Positions 8,582 through 18,053 of a stretch of 64,000 bases of DNA are shown piece after piece. Every line of letters begins with the position of its first letter. Position 1 is the first letter of the stretch. This DNA is from Candidatus Formimonas warabiya (GTDB lineage Bacteria; Bacillota; Dehalobacteriia; Dehalobacteriales; Dehalobacteriaceae), in the NCBI RefSeq assembly GCF_002777255.1, contig NZ_CP017634.1:3112903-3176902 (forward strand). The letters run 5' to 3'. The notes beneath the pieces were generated by a model, which searched no databases, was not told where the DNA came from, and saw nothing but the letters and a program-made list of their open reading frames with translations. Position numbers and translations under genes: made by a program.

Positions 8582-11008
8582 CTAATCTATATACACCTTA
8601 CTGATTCTGCTTCCCTCAGTCGTAGAAATATTTTGATAATCATATTCCAATTTATTCTTAAAACCAAATTTCTCGCAAATAAAGCGCAGAGGTACCATCA
8701 CTTCCCCATCCATTAGGATTACAGGGGAACTCATCTCAACTACTTCATTATTGACGCTGGCCTTGTTGCTGTTAACGGTCATTTCGGCTTCCAGATTACC
8801 TCTTTTTAAGGTGAGTACCCCATTTTTCTGATCAAACTCAAATTCCAACCCTATCTGACCGGCAGTTTGCTTAATGGGAATCAGCAAGCTGCCATTTTGC
8901 ATAACGGGATAAACCGCAGATTTGATCTCCTGATTGTGATAAAACATTTTTGCTTTTGTCTTTGTAACGGCTACAGGATATTCGGTCCGATAGGTATATT
9001 CCCAATCAACCCCCTCCATTGAGACGGTAATGTTATAATATTTTTTTAACTGTGCCGAATATTCCTTTGCTGTAGACTGATAAACAAAAAAGCTCTTGTT
9101 TTTTAAACTCTCGGAAAGCTTAAGCACCGAGTTGTCCATAATCAGGCAATAACCTTTTGTCCCATCATTAAAAACCGGTTCGGCATACTTATAATTTTCG
9201 GCAAAGGGAAACAAAAGGGCATCTATTTCACCTTGCTTAAAGGTCTTCTGGTAAGCATCTTCAATTTGCTTAATTTCCCCGGTCATTTCATTTTGATCAA
9301 TGGGATTAAGGTGGTTCATCTGGGTATTCGGATAAGGGTTTTTCCCCAAAAGTTTCACCTGATCAGTTTTCGTGTCTAGTACATAAATGTTGTTTTGATC
9401 AAAAAGATATACTTTATTTTCACCAGCTGAATAATATTGAATATTCGATACCTGAATTGTTTTAACGATTTTGGCCCCTGATACCTTATATATGTTGTTT
9501 TCGGTGATTAAATAGGTATTATTACCGTAAGTTACAGCCGAGAGTGCCTCTTTTAAAATAGTATTAAAGCAGTCTGCCGGCAATTTAATCTTTTCCTGCT
9601 TCTCGCTATTATTAGCAGTATTTTGGGTCTTGATCACAAAGATAGATTCTTTTTTCTCCCCTGTTTTAATATTTTCTATGAAAAATGTTTGGCGCAGCTG
9701 TCCGGTTAGGGATGTGCCCAGGTATTTTCTGGGATAGGGTATGGAACTTGCTATTTCCCCACCCTGGTATATCGTCAAGTTTTCCATCGTCTCTTGGATT
9801 CCCATATTCAAACCCTTACCATTAATCAGCGGACTTTCACTTAAACCATGAGAAACATTTTCTATTTTTTCAAACTTAAATTCTTTCGTAGGATAGTTAT
9901 ATCTGTATCTATAGACAGGAGCCTTCGAATAATCATAAACATTACCTGCCGGGGGCTCGAAGCGATATACGTTTTCTACCTCAAAAACAAATTCATCCCC
10001 GGTGACAGAATTAAATTGCAGAGAATCGCCTTCTTGAAATATTCCCCCATTTTCCTCAACTATTTTTTTCTGGGCATCGTTATATAGTGCTTTATAGGGC
10101 TCTTCCATCTGACCCGTTTTAAGATCAAGTATTTCCAGAATGTTTTTTTCATTTGATTTCAGGACCACATAATCGTGATTAGCAAATACTATTCCCGGCT
10201 CCTTGATGTTAATGGGATATTTTTTGGATTGTAATGAAGGCAGACTATATACCGCTAATTGTCCGCCCTGCGCTGCAACTACCTGATCTTCTCCAAGGTA
10301 GGCAGGCAGTACCCCTCCTCCTCCATAGGATCCATTCGACCAATAATTAACCAGCTTGTCCCCTCTAATTAATATGGAATGGCCATGAAAACCCAGGTGG
10401 GGCTCACCGTAGGACTCAATGACGGAAATTAACTTAGAATCATGATCGGAACGCCGGGAAACAGTAAAATAAACCACATCATCCATAAAATCTTTTAAAC
10501 TTGTGAGGAATGTAATTTTTTTATTTTGGGTTGACAGCAGATAAAATTTGCCTTCCATAACAAAAAACACATCTTCCCCATCGGAAACAGTCCGAACAAA
10601 CCGGTAAAAATTATCGTCATTACCAGTAAATATAGCCCCGTTCGGATAGGCTAAAGATACCTGCTTTCCGGCTTGATCTACGATTTTTATCCCATTACCG
10701 GAAAAATTGGCCAATCCAGATCTAGTGTATTCAACTAATTTTATTGGTTTAGCCTTAGTTTCGGAATCCGGCAAAACAGTGACGTAATTATCCCCTTCAT
10801 TTAAAGAAATCATCGGGACTTCATTGTACAGATCTTTCATAATTATTTTCTTTTTACTGTTACCTTCTTCGAGAAAATATTGCTTCCAACCAACTAATGT
10901 GCTTGTTTTATTATCTAGAATTTTTGGCTCAATCAATTCATTAGCATGTACTGCTGTTGTTGAAATATTGAGGATCAATAACGAAATAAATAGTATCATG
11001 ATCTTTCT
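8582..11008 (-). CDS. Secreted protein with C-terminal copper-amine-oxidase-like domain
   Basis: An exported protein of about 808 residues. The start chosen at 11008 gives a clean signal peptide (MRKIMILFISLLILNISTTAVHA); an upstream ATG at 11041 adds 11 residues but has its G-run too close to the codon. The bulk looks like a beta-propeller or WD-like sensor with repeated short strands. The last 110 residues match the copper amine oxidase N-terminal-like domain common in Clostridia: MFYHNQEIKSAVYPVMQNG, then LLIPIKQTAGQIG, then VMVPLRFICEKFGF. That domain is thought to act in cell-surface attachment, not catalysis, when it occurs alone. Substrate and partner are unknown. Confidence 0.7.
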   Translation of the reverse strand, partial: RKIMILFISLLILNISTTAVHANELIEPKILDNKTSTLVGWKQYFLEEGNSKKKIIMKDLYNEVPMISLNEGDNYVTVLPDSETKAKPIKLVEYTRSGLANFSGNGIKIVDQAGKQVSLAYPNGAIFTGNDDNFYRFVRTVSDGEDVFFVMEGKFYLLSTQNKKITFLTSLKDFMDDVVYFTVSRRSDHDSKLISVIESYGEPHLGFHGHSILIRGDKLVNYWSNGSYGGGGVLPAYLGEDQVVAAQGGQLAVYSLPSLQSKKYPINIKEPGIVFANHDYVVLKSNEKNILEILDLKTGQMEEPYKALYNDAQKKIVEENGGIFQEGDSLQFNSVTGDEFVFEVENVYRFEPPAGNVYDYSKAPVYRYRYNYPTKEFKFEKIENVSHGLSESPLINGKGLNMGIQETMENLTIYQGGEIASSIPYPRKYLGTSLTGQLRQTFFIENIKTGEKKESIFVIKTQNTANNSEKQEKIKLPADCFNTILKEALSAVTYGNNTYLITENNIYKVSGAKIVKTIQVSNIQYYSAGENKVYLFDQNNIYVLDTKTDQVKLLGKNPYPNTQMNHLNPIDQNEMTGEIKQIEDAYQKTFKQGEIDALLFPFAENYKYAEPVFNDGTKGYCLIMDNSVLKLSESLKNKSFFVYQSTAKEYSAQLKKYYNITVSMEGVDWEYTYRTEYPVAVTKTKAKMFYHNQEIKSAVYPVMQNGSLLIPIKQTAGQIGLEFEFDQKNGVLTLKRGNLEAEMTVNSNKASVNNEVVEMSSPVILMDGEVMVPLRFICEKFGFKNKLEYDYQNISTTEGSRISKVYID

Positions 11009-11236
11009 CATGTCTAGCAATCTCTTATACAACACAGCCATCCCCCTACCGCTTATTTATTCTATTAATTCTATATATTTTAGACCCTTTATAGGGGAAA
11101 AAGTTCCATATGATTCGTAAAATCTTGGGGGTAAGATATAAGAGATGGCATATCTAAATGCTTAGAATTGTACCTCTTCCAAAGCAAAATTTTATTTGCA
11201 GTTCTTCGGTCTTGAGTAAAGAAAATTATTTAAAAA

Positions 11237-11692
11237 TCACGATAATCCTTCATAATGCTTATTCTTTAGAACTTGTAGTAACCATTCTAAAATGATTCCA
11301 AAGAGGATCGATAGAATAGAGTTAACGATCATGGTACTTTGGTCTTCCTGCATCAATGGCTCTATGTGGAAAGCTGTCACCCAAGCCCTGATCGCAAACC
11401 AGACCATAGCTCCATAGATTGCCCCGCGGAGCAAATTGTACTTTGTTCTTAAATAAGGAATAACGAATATATAAATCAATCCAACTGAGATGCTAAAAAC
11501 AATCTCGAAAAAAAAGGAATATATTTGTTCAATTAGGCCATGGGGGTGCCTCCCTGTTGCTATAATATTCGCATAATCCCAAAATGATTTTCCAGTAATA
11601 TTCAATAAGTTGTGAAATAATAAATCAGGAGTATTTTTAATGAGTCCGGCTATTGCACCGGCGATTACTCCGTCTATAAACTTATCGTCCAA
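11237..11692 (-). CDS. Small integral membrane protein
   Basis: A 151-residue protein with about four hydrophobic segments and the opening DKFIDGVIAGAIAGLIKN. A TTG start at 11692 follows an AAAGGGATG ribosome binding site. The first residues (D-K/R-F-x-x-GVIAG) resemble the opening of the membrane protein at 45347-45892, and in both an R/K-x-x-LLRGA/LLKGA helix precedes a final hydrophobic segment, so they may be distant paralogues. The family is seen in Peptococcaceae without known function. Confidence 0.55.
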   Translation of the reverse strand: MDDKFIDGVIAGAIAGLIKNTPDLLFHNLLNITGKSFWDYANIIATGRHPHGLIEQIYSFFFEIVFSISVGLIYIFVIPYLRTKYNLLRGAIYGAMVWFAIRAWVTAFHIEPLMQEDQSTMIVNSILSILFGIILEWLLQVLKNKHYEGLS

Positions 11693-11845
11693 AATTATTC
11701 ATCCCTTTATCATTATTTTAGACATATCATTAAAAACTAAAAAACCCTTGTTTAACGAACGGGAATTCTTTAATAATTCCTTAGCTATTATTTGCAAAAA
11801 CGCAATTTATATTTATCTGGCAGAAGGGTTTAATATCCCCGCTGC

Positions 11846-13192
11846 TTAATCAATGCCATAGGACAATCTTCGCGCTAATTTGCCGCAATAATTCATCAAG
11901 CCGAAGCCCGCAATTTTTGATGCTATCTTCCCGAATTTACGATAGACAAAATTGAATAACAGATAAGGGACTCTTTGGTTCCGGTCATCGGGGAGTCTTT
12001 TTATGATATTTTTAATTGAATAGAAGTCCTCATATATTTTCAGATAACCTTCATAAAGTTGTTGCTGAGTCATTTTATTGGGTGAGAAAACTGCGTAAGA
12101 TGTGTTATAGTGGGTTGGTTCATGATCAATAATGCGGCCTTCGGATTTCAATCTTTGATAAATCTTTGTTCCCGGGTACGGAGTCAAAATATGAGCTGTC
12201 ATTGTCTCTATTTTATTTCTAACAAGCCAATTCAACGTCTCCTCAAATACGGTATGTTCATCATCATCAAACCCAAATACTAAACTGGCATTGACCATTA
12301 TGCCTCTGGAGTGTATCTCCTGGATTAGCTTTTCGTAACTATCGATATTGTTTTGGTATTTACTTACGCTTTCAATGGAAGCTTTATTAATCGTCTCAAA
12401 GCCAATGAATAGGCTTTCACATCCTGCGTCCTTCATTTCATCTAAAAGGTCGGGGTGCTGAACTAAGTTAGCTGAAACTGCTGCATGCCATTTCAGAGAA
12501 AGCGGCTTAATTTGCCTTAGGAATTCCTTCGTCCAGCCAATATTTCCAATAAAATTGTCGTCAATAAACATGACCTGCTTAGTTCTCAAAGCTTGGACTT
12601 CTTCAATAACGTGTTCAATGGGGCGATTCCTAAACTTGTTATGCACGTATTCACAACTGTTATAACAGAACTCGCATCGAAAGGGGCATCCCCTGCTAGT
12701 TACGACAACGTTGGTATACAAATACTTAGATTTGTCGATTAAACTCCATTTGGGCATAGGAGTATTGGCTAGATTAGTGGGCTTTTCATGATAATATTTC
12801 TTTTTTAAATCGCCAGTTTGGGCATCTGCTAAAACTTGTTCCCATAACTCCTCCGCTTCCCCCATGCAAACTGAGTCAGCGTAAGCTAAGGCCTCATCCG
12901 GATTGGCACTAACGTGAATCCCGCCTAAAATAACCTTAATTCCTTGCTTGCGGTAATGTTTCGAGATCTCGTAGGCGCGTTGTGAGGTATCCACATTTAC
13001 GCTAATTCCAACCAAATCAGGCTTGTCCTCTAAATTCAATTTTCCGACGTTTTCATCTTCTATATACACTTCATGTTCATTAGGAGTTAACGCAGCTAAT
13101 ATTAATAAGGCCATAGAAGGTGACATACCCCTTTTAAACTCAGAGTCCATCGGCCTTAATGTCATTTTGGGGGAGATCAATTTTATTTTCAT
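11846..13192 (-). CDS. B12-binding domain radical SAM protein
   Basis: A 448-residue protein. The ATG at 13192 has a GGAGGT ribosome binding site, which the longer frame from 13216 lacks. The N-terminal third is a cobalamin-binding Rossmann-like domain (LVGISVNVDTSQRAYEIS, KVILGGIHVSANPDEAL). The radical SAM core follows with the [4Fe-4S] cluster motif SRGCPFRCEFCYNS (Cys spacing CxxxCxxC) and the SPASM-less tail typical of BchE/HpnR-like enzymes. Such proteins methylate or rearrange unactivated carbon using SAM and a corrinoid. The substrate is unknown and no obvious pathway partner is adjacent. Confidence 0.82.
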   Translation of the reverse strand: MKIKLISPKMTLRPMDSEFKRGMSPSMALLILAALTPNEHEVYIEDENVGKLNLEDKPDLVGISVNVDTSQRAYEISKHYRKQGIKVILGGIHVSANPDEALAYADSVCMGEAEELWEQVLADAQTGDLKKKYYHEKPTNLANTPMPKWSLIDKSKYLYTNVVVTSRGCPFRCEFCYNSCEYVHNKFRNRPIEHVIEEVQALRTKQVMFIDDNFIGNIGWTKEFLRQIKPLSLKWHAAVSANLVQHPDLLDEMKDAGCESLFIGFETINKASIESVSKYQNNIDSYEKLIQEIHSRGIMVNASLVFGFDDDEHTVFEETLNWLVRNKIETMTAHILTPYPGTKIYQRLKSEGRIIDHEPTHYNTSYAVFSPNKMTQQQLYEGYLKIYEDFYSIKNIIKRLPDDRNQRVPYLLFNFVYRKFGKIASKIAGFGLMNYCGKLARRLSYGID

Positions 13193-13288
13193 ATATACCT
13201 CCGAATATATTGTCATAGTAATGAGCGCTGGGGTTAAGGGAAATGCCTAGCCAGGTAAGCAGGAAGGTTTTGTCCTCCGCGTTTTAAG

Positions 13289-13501
13289 CTATTTGTTTTC
13301 TCTTTTATATTCTAAAATATCTCCAGGCTGACATTCTAAAGCCTTACAAATCGCCTCTAGAGTTGATAATCGAATCGCTTTTGCCTTTCCATTTTTCAAT
13401 ATTGAAAGGTTAGCCATTGTTATTCCAACCCTCTCTGCAAGTTCTGTCACGCTCATTTTCCTTTTAGCCAACATCACATCAATATTGATTATAAGTGCCA
13501 T
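13289..13501 (-). CDS. Xre-family regulator (YozG-like) paired with DUF2975 protein
   Basis: A 70-residue HTH protein: MALIINIDVMLAKRKMS, then VTELAERVGITMANLSILKNGKAKAIRLSTL, then EAICKALECQPGDILEY. The ATG at 13501 has a GAGGTG ribosome binding site 6 nt upstream; the GTG three codons earlier is less likely. It follows the DUF2975 membrane gene with almost no gap, the standard arrangement of these pairs, in which the membrane partner is thought to modulate the regulator. Confidence 0.8.
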   Translation of the reverse strand: MALIINIDVMLAKRKMSVTELAERVGITMANLSILKNGKAKAIRLSTLEAICKALECQPGDILEYKRENK

Positions 13502-13511
13502 GTTATTCACC

Positions 13512-14003
13512 TCAGACCGTTAAGTCATTTTCAGATTTTATATCTATGACATTTTTTAATAGCTTTTGAAGAACAGCAGCAAAAACTGCAACCGCCATTG
13601 AAGCAAAGATCATGATCATTCCGATTAGTATGATACCCGGGGCGTCATCTGCCTCTCCCATGAGATAGAAGAGTGGCATGCCTGCCACATATAAGATACT
13701 GATTGTAATTGCACAGTTTTTTATAGTCTTTAAAGCCTTTACAGATAATTCCGAGAACGCCTTGTTCTTGTCAATATAGCTTAAAAGTTTAAAAGCTTGA
13801 TACAGAGCAAAGTAAAAAGGTATCGCCGTTGCGTACAAATCGACGAAAACGAGATATTTCATATAAGCCCAATCTGGAAACAATTCTGCTGTATAATTCG
13901 CTATCTCCGGCACCAAAAATATGCACAAAGCAAGAACGGGAAAACCCATAAGAATAACAGCTAACTTTAAAAAAAATGTTGAAGCTCGTTCCATAAAAAA
14001 CAC
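13512..14003 (-). CDS. DUF2975 membrane protein
   Basis: A 163-residue protein with four predicted transmembrane helices (for example FFLKLAVILMGFPVLALCIFL, KNCAITISILYVAGMPLFYL, GIILIGMIMIFASMAVAVFA) and a cytoplasmic tail ending LLKNVIDIKSENDLTV. This matches the DUF2975 family, almost always encoded directly before a small YozG-like Xre regulator, as here. The function is unproven; a membrane sensor or anti-regulator is inferred. Confidence 0.78.
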   Translation of the reverse strand: MFFMERASTFFLKLAVILMGFPVLALCIFLVPEIANYTAELFPDWAYMKYLVFVDLYATAIPFYFALYQAFKLLSYIDKNKAFSELSVKALKTIKNCAITISILYVAGMPLFYLMGEADDAPGIILIGMIMIFASMAVAVFAAVLQKLLKNVIDIKSENDLTV

Positions 14004-14144
14004 CTCACTTATTTATTGTCAATTTGATTCTAGCACGTACTTTATCGTTTTACAATAAATTATTATCGATATTAAATATATTATTATTGTTATTTTTTCT
14101 AATTTTAGACAAGGATCCTTCGAGGATGGGTAAGATTTCTGCCC

Positions 14145-14271
14145 TAGGAGGGTACATCTCTCACCGAAAGGGTGCAAAAAACAGAAAAAACACCGCTTAA
14201 TGCCGTGCTCATTTAGGTCTAGAACGCCGAAAACTCCTTGTATCAAGGAGTTTTCATTGTATCAATATTTA
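14145..14271. repeat. Dispersed intergenic repeat, copy R1
   Basis: Shares a mosaic of blocks with 18226-18405, 21278-21470 and 52028-52165: a G-rich start (GGAGGGTACATCTCTCACCGAAAGGGTGCAAAA class), the ACAGAAAAA-CACCGCTT block, ATTTAGGTCTAGAACGCCGA, and then a perfect hairpin GAAAACTCCTTG-TAT-CAAGGAGTTTTC (14229-14255). It encodes no protein. Confidence 0.7.
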
Positions 14272-14306
14272 GCAAAAAGCCCCAAATCCGGCCCCTACTA
14301 TTTATT

Positions 14307-16106
14307 TCACTTGGCTAAATACACCTCGGCCGAACCCCGCTTATTATATAAAATACCTCCGGCGGTATTGATATACCCTTGAACAAAGCCGTCGGCGATT
14401 TTGGCGGCCTTCCCTCCGCTGATTTTAAATATTCCCGCCTCATAAGATTTGTTGATAAAATAACTGCCGGATTTATTGATCAATATATCGTCCGTTACGA
14501 TATCGCTGAGTTTTTCCCCGGCTTCCGTTACCGCATTAAGATGATACAGCCCGGCCTCGCCAGAGACCGTATAATAAACCTGACTGCCGTAAACCTTGAT
14601 CATACCAAGGTTTTTATCCGCCAAGACCCTGGCGTTATTACCGTCGAAGTCCGACTTCATCAGTTTTCTGCTGGTATATTCCTGATAAATGATACCGTCG
14701 GTAACCAGCCAGAACTTACTCACCTCTATGGGCAGAATCGTTTGTGTATTATCTGCGGTATCGATTTTCACCACATTCCTGTTGTCTTTTTCCGCCTTCT
14801 CCTCATAAAGCATGGAATATATACAGTTATCCTTGACCGCCAGGCCTTCCATATCGGTGGAAACGCCGAGAGAAGTAAAGTTTACCGTTACCGTCCTGAC
14901 GAGATCATAGGTATAGCCATCCAGCGCGATATCGGCCGCCGGCTCATCCTTTGCCAGGTCAAGATAATATAAATTATTTTCCGTCATCCCCATACTATCC
15001 AGGCTGGTATAATATAGCTTGGTACCAACCTGTGCTATAGATGATAACAAATTAGGATCGCCAACATGAACCAAGCTATTATTTATCAGGCGGTAAATCG
15101 TATCGCCGCCCATCGTCCCATCTCCACTATGTAGTACAACAAAAGTATCCTGGCCCAAACGGATAACACCACCAAACCAGCCCTCGTTATCCAAAGACCA
15201 GCTGACATTATCTGCGGATAAGGAACAAACCTCCACCGAGCTGTTGGTGGCAAAGTCCAGCCGGTAAAGCTTTGTTTCCGCCCCGATCCTTGTCGGGTAG
15301 TAAAGGCTGTCGCCTACTACGCTGTTGCCTTCAATGCCGTAAGGCATACTGATTTTAGGATCTCCCGCCAAATTAATTTTGCTGGCCTTCCCGTTTTTAT
15401 AATAATACAACTCCCTAACATAATTATCTTTCGCGTCATAATAAGTCCTTAAAGCATAGTATCCGTCATGATAAACGGCGATCGGATCGGGCTTGGCATC
15501 AACATCCTTGCCACAGGCGCTTAATTGGTTTTTCGCCTTGGCCGCCACCTCCTTCGTTTTAGCACTGGACAGATCAATGGGAACCTGGCTGATGATCACC
15601 ATACCGTCTAACCAGCACACTTCCCGGTTTATTGCCTCGCCTATGGCCCGAAGGGGCAATACGATCCTGTTTCCGATCACCTGCGCCGGCACATCTAAAG
15701 CGATGTTCTTCCCGTTTACCTGCATTGTCTTACTGCCGGCGGTAATAACCACTTTATACTTAGGTTCATAGCTTGTTGTCAAAATAACAGTATCCGGCTT
15801 AGCAGCATCCCAATAAGTATTCCAATAAACAGCATTCTCCAGATCCGTTAAAACATCGACGACCAAACGGATGGGAACCATCACCCGGTCGTTGATATTG
15901 CAATTCTTATAATCTGCGCTGTTATCATAGGCCAACAACTTGCCGTTCACAAAAGCATACCCTTTAAAATCAAAGGGCAGGAGCGTGCTTTCCATAAAAG
16001 CATTATCCAGGGAAACTGGTTGTTCGTTTACATCCTCCCCTAAAACGGGGACACAAATTAAAATAAGTAATAATACCAATACCAGACCGCCGCATTTTTT
16101 CAACAT
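14307..16106 (-). CDS. Secreted copper-amine-oxidase-domain protein with DUF5050-like beta-propeller
   Basis: An exported protein of 599 residues starting at the ATG at 16106 (AAAGGGG ribosome binding site), which puts the signal peptide KKCGGLVLVLLLILICVPVLG at the N-terminus; upstream in-frame codons would bury it. Residues about 30-175 form a copper amine oxidase N-terminal-like domain (MVPIRLVVDVLTDLENAVYW, RIVLPLRAIGEAINREVCWL). The rest is a series of YYxxR/LYYxD-type strands forming a DUF5050 or LRP-like beta-propeller (KLYYTSLDSMG, NNLYYLDLAKDE, IIYQEYTSRKLMKSDFDGNN). A surface-associated binding role is inferred. It has the same domain type as the 8582-11008 protein but the domain order is reversed. 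Confidence 0.75.
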   Translation of the reverse strand: MLKKCGGLVLVLLLILICVPVLGEDVNEQPVSLDNAFMESTLLPFDFKGYAFVNGKLLAYDNSADYKNCNINDRVMVPIRLVVDVLTDLENAVYWNTYWDAAKPDTVILTTSYEPKYKVVITAGSKTMQVNGKNIALDVPAQVIGNRIVLPLRAIGEAINREVCWLDGMVIISQVPIDLSSAKTKEVAAKAKNQLSACGKDVDAKPDPIAVYHDGYYALRTYYDAKDNYVRELYYYKNGKASKINLAGDPKISMPYGIEGNSVVGDSLYYPTRIGAETKLYRLDFATNSSVEVCSLSADNVSWSLDNEGWFGGVIRLGQDTFVVLHSGDGTMGGDTIYRLINNSLVHVGDPNLLSSIAQVGTKLYYTSLDSMGMTENNLYYLDLAKDEPAADIALDGYTYDLVRTVTVNFTSLGVSTDMEGLAVKDNCIYSMLYEEKAEKDNRNVVKIDTADNTQTILPIEVSKFWLVTDGIIYQEYTSRKLMKSDFDGNNARVLADKNLGMIKVYGSQVYYTVSGEAGLYHLNAVTEAGEKLSDIVTDDILINKSGSYFINKSYEAGIFKISGGKAAKIADGFVQGYINTAGGILYNKRGSAEVYLAK

Positions 16107-16228
16107 TCTTATAAATCCCCTTTCCTTGTACCAAATACAGCCCCATTTCATAATCAAAACCCCTGGTTTCTTCTGGAAGTAATACAAATAATAGACTCTG
16201 ATTACCCCCATTTAGTTCCATAAGCAGG

Positions 16229-16519
16229 CTATATTACTATCTTTTTACTATACTTATCAGTAAGATAGCGCACAATACCAAAACCGGTTAACACAAGGGC
16301 AGTAAGTAAAATCTGTTCCCAAAATACCTTTTCAACAAGATCGTCAAGCAAAACTCCAAATAATGCCCCGGGTATAGTTGCAATTGCAATAAACCAGAGA
16401 GATTTCCCCTCTTTGGTAAAAGGTCTGGATAGGCCTTTTATGATGATATCAAGAAAATCATGCCAGAAATATACCAGTACTGCCAAAAGTGTCCCAAGAT
16501 GTAAAACGACATCAATAAT
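16229..16519 (-). pseudogene. uppP: Undecaprenyl-diphosphatase fragment
   Basis: An open frame of about 96 residues reading IIDVVLHLGTLLAVLVYFW, DFLDIIIKGLSRPFT and IATIPGALFGVLLDDLVEKVFW, which is the internal part of UppP/BacA (roughly residues 40-140 of about 270). The N-terminal catalytic segment with its E-F-L-P-V-S-S-S-G-H motif and the C-terminal half are missing, and no ATG is present. It begins immediately after the stop of the DedA-PAP2 gene (16520). A gene remnant, not functional. Confidence 0.75.
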
Positions 16520-17818
16520 CTACATTTCTGCGGAATCCCTTAATAGACGAAAAACCTCTAAAAGAATGATATTCAAACTGAGCCATACTCCCCCAAACAC
16601 ATAACCGGAGACAACATCACTGGGATACTGAGTGTGAAAGAATATTTGGCTCAGTCCAACAAGCAGTGAAACCATAAAAAAGAGAATGGGTCCGACTCTT
16701 TTAACCCAGATATTCTTACTATGGCGTACTAACAAAAAGGTAACAAAACCATAAGTAGCAATAACCATCAAAGTTTCACCACTGGGAAATGTATTAATAA
16801 GTTCGGCTACCAAATCCAACTCCTTTGGTCCGAAAATTCCAAACACAAGTTTTAATCCGATCTCAAAAAGTTGTCCTCCCGCGACTACTATCAGAATAAA
16901 CGCGATCTCTATCATCCGATCCTTTCCCTTTATGACAACCCATAACAAGCCTAGAATAATTACCCCCACAAATATCTTTGGGGCAATTAAGAAACCAAAA
17001 AGTTTCATCACAGGAGACCATCGTTGGCTAAAAATTAAATCTGTTAAAAGTATCACGATATTATTAAATAGTTGGAATTCATTCGCTAGATAATCTTGAA
17101 TCAACCCCAACATGAGAAAGAAGAGAATGATAAAAACAGCTGAAGTACTAGCAATTAAAAATTTTACCCGTCCAAGAGAATGAAAGCTCTCAAATGCTCT
17201 TTGTAAGATTATTAATGTACTCTCAACAATCTTGGCCTTATAGAACCGATATAAATAAATTGCAACCAAGACTGCTACTAAAATAAGACTTCCGACCAGG
17301 AGGTATTTCTTAACGGTATCATGAAAGTGTTCCCATCGGGGTCCTAGTATTTTCCCTAATGAAACAAAGGTACCGGCCCATAAAATGGCACCTGCATATG
17401 CAAAAACAGCAAATTTGCGAAAGGAGATTCTCGTGATTCCCGAAAAATATCCGGTAACGTGCCTCACTCCTGGTATGTAATATGCCAGGGCCAATATTCT
17501 ATTTCCATACCTGCTAAACCATAAGGATGTCTTCTCAAGTTTCTCGGGCCCCACGTGAACATAGTGACCATAGCGCTTAAGAAACGGAGAACCTACCCGA
17601 TAACCAATCAAATATGATAAAGTTATTCCTGTACATGCGCCTGCTGCCGAGACAAATATGCTTGGAAACCAAGCCAATTGCCCTTGAAATACCAGATAAC
17701 CTGCATAGCTCATAAGGACTTCCCCTGGCAGCGGAAACGCAATAAGTTCCAACATTAGTGCTGTGAATAAAACAAGATATCCATAGTGATTTACTAAATT
17801 TGTTAAATCCATTTTCAT
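16520..17818 (-). CDS. DedA-family / PAP2-like fusion membrane protein with altered phosphatase motifs
   Basis: A 432-residue polytopic membrane protein. Residues about 1-200 are a DedA/SNARE-associated domain, with FPLPGEVLMSYAGYLVFQG and the conserved FSRYGNRILALAYYIPGVRHVTGYFSG segment that in DedA transporters acts on undecaprenyl phosphate. Residues about 210-430 are a PAP2 superfamily fold. All three phosphatase motifs are degenerate: C1 KLVFGIFGP has Gly for Arg, C2 FPSGE has Glu for His, and C3 SQIFFHTQYPSD has Gln for Arg and Gln for His, with only the Asp kept. It is therefore probably not a phosphatase. It sits among dedA, uppP and sigma-factor fragments. Confidence 0.8.
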   Translation of the reverse strand: MKMDLTNLVNHYGYLVLFTALMLELIAFPLPGEVLMSYAGYLVFQGQLAWFPSIFVSAAGACTGITLSYLIGYRVGSPFLKRYGHYVHVGPEKLEKTSLWFSRYGNRILALAYYIPGVRHVTGYFSGITRISFRKFAVFAYAGAILWAGTFVSLGKILGPRWEHFHDTVKKYLLVGSLILVAVLVAIYLYRFYKAKIVESTLIILQRAFESFHSLGRVKFLIASTSAVFIILFFLMLGLIQDYLANEFQLFNNIVILLTDLIFSQRWSPVMKLFGFLIAPKIFVGVIILGLLWVVIKGKDRMIEIAFILIVVAGGQLFEIGLKLVFGIFGPKELDLVAELINTFPSGETLMVIATYGFVTFLLVRHSKNIWVKRVGPILFFMVSLLVGLSQIFFHTQYPSDVVSGYVFGGVWLSLNIILLEVFRLLRDSAEM

Positions 17819-18006
17819 CCCTCAATACCATTAGAATCAATTTGATAGTAAACGGTAATAAAAGCTTCCTGTACCATTTCTTCCGCATCTCGATCGTCCC
17901 CGATTATTCCATATGCTATTTTAAAAGCGTATTGATGATAATTCTTCATTACCTGTTCAAAAGTCTCTTTAGAACCTTGTTTAAATCTTTGGATCAACTC
18001 AAATAT
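17815..18006 (-). pseudogene. ECF sigma factor N-terminal fragment
   Basis: The frame ELIQRFKQGSKETFEQVMKN, YHQYAFKIAYGIIGDD, RDAEEMVQEAFITVYYQI is region 2 of an extracytoplasmic-function sigma factor. Homology stops after about 55 residues at DSNGIEG; region 4 (the -35 reader) is absent. There is no credible start codon with a ribosome binding site. It overlaps the start of the DedA-PAP2 gene by a few bases. Confidence 0.75.
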
Positions 18007-18053
18007 CTAACAACTCCACTGGGGCAATCCCCCTGAGGCAAATTCTTGAATGC

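Noticed and set aside
14019..14246. Minus-strand frame of 75 codons over repeat R1
   Set aside because: It runs through a dispersed non-coding repeat and its sequence has no homology signal.
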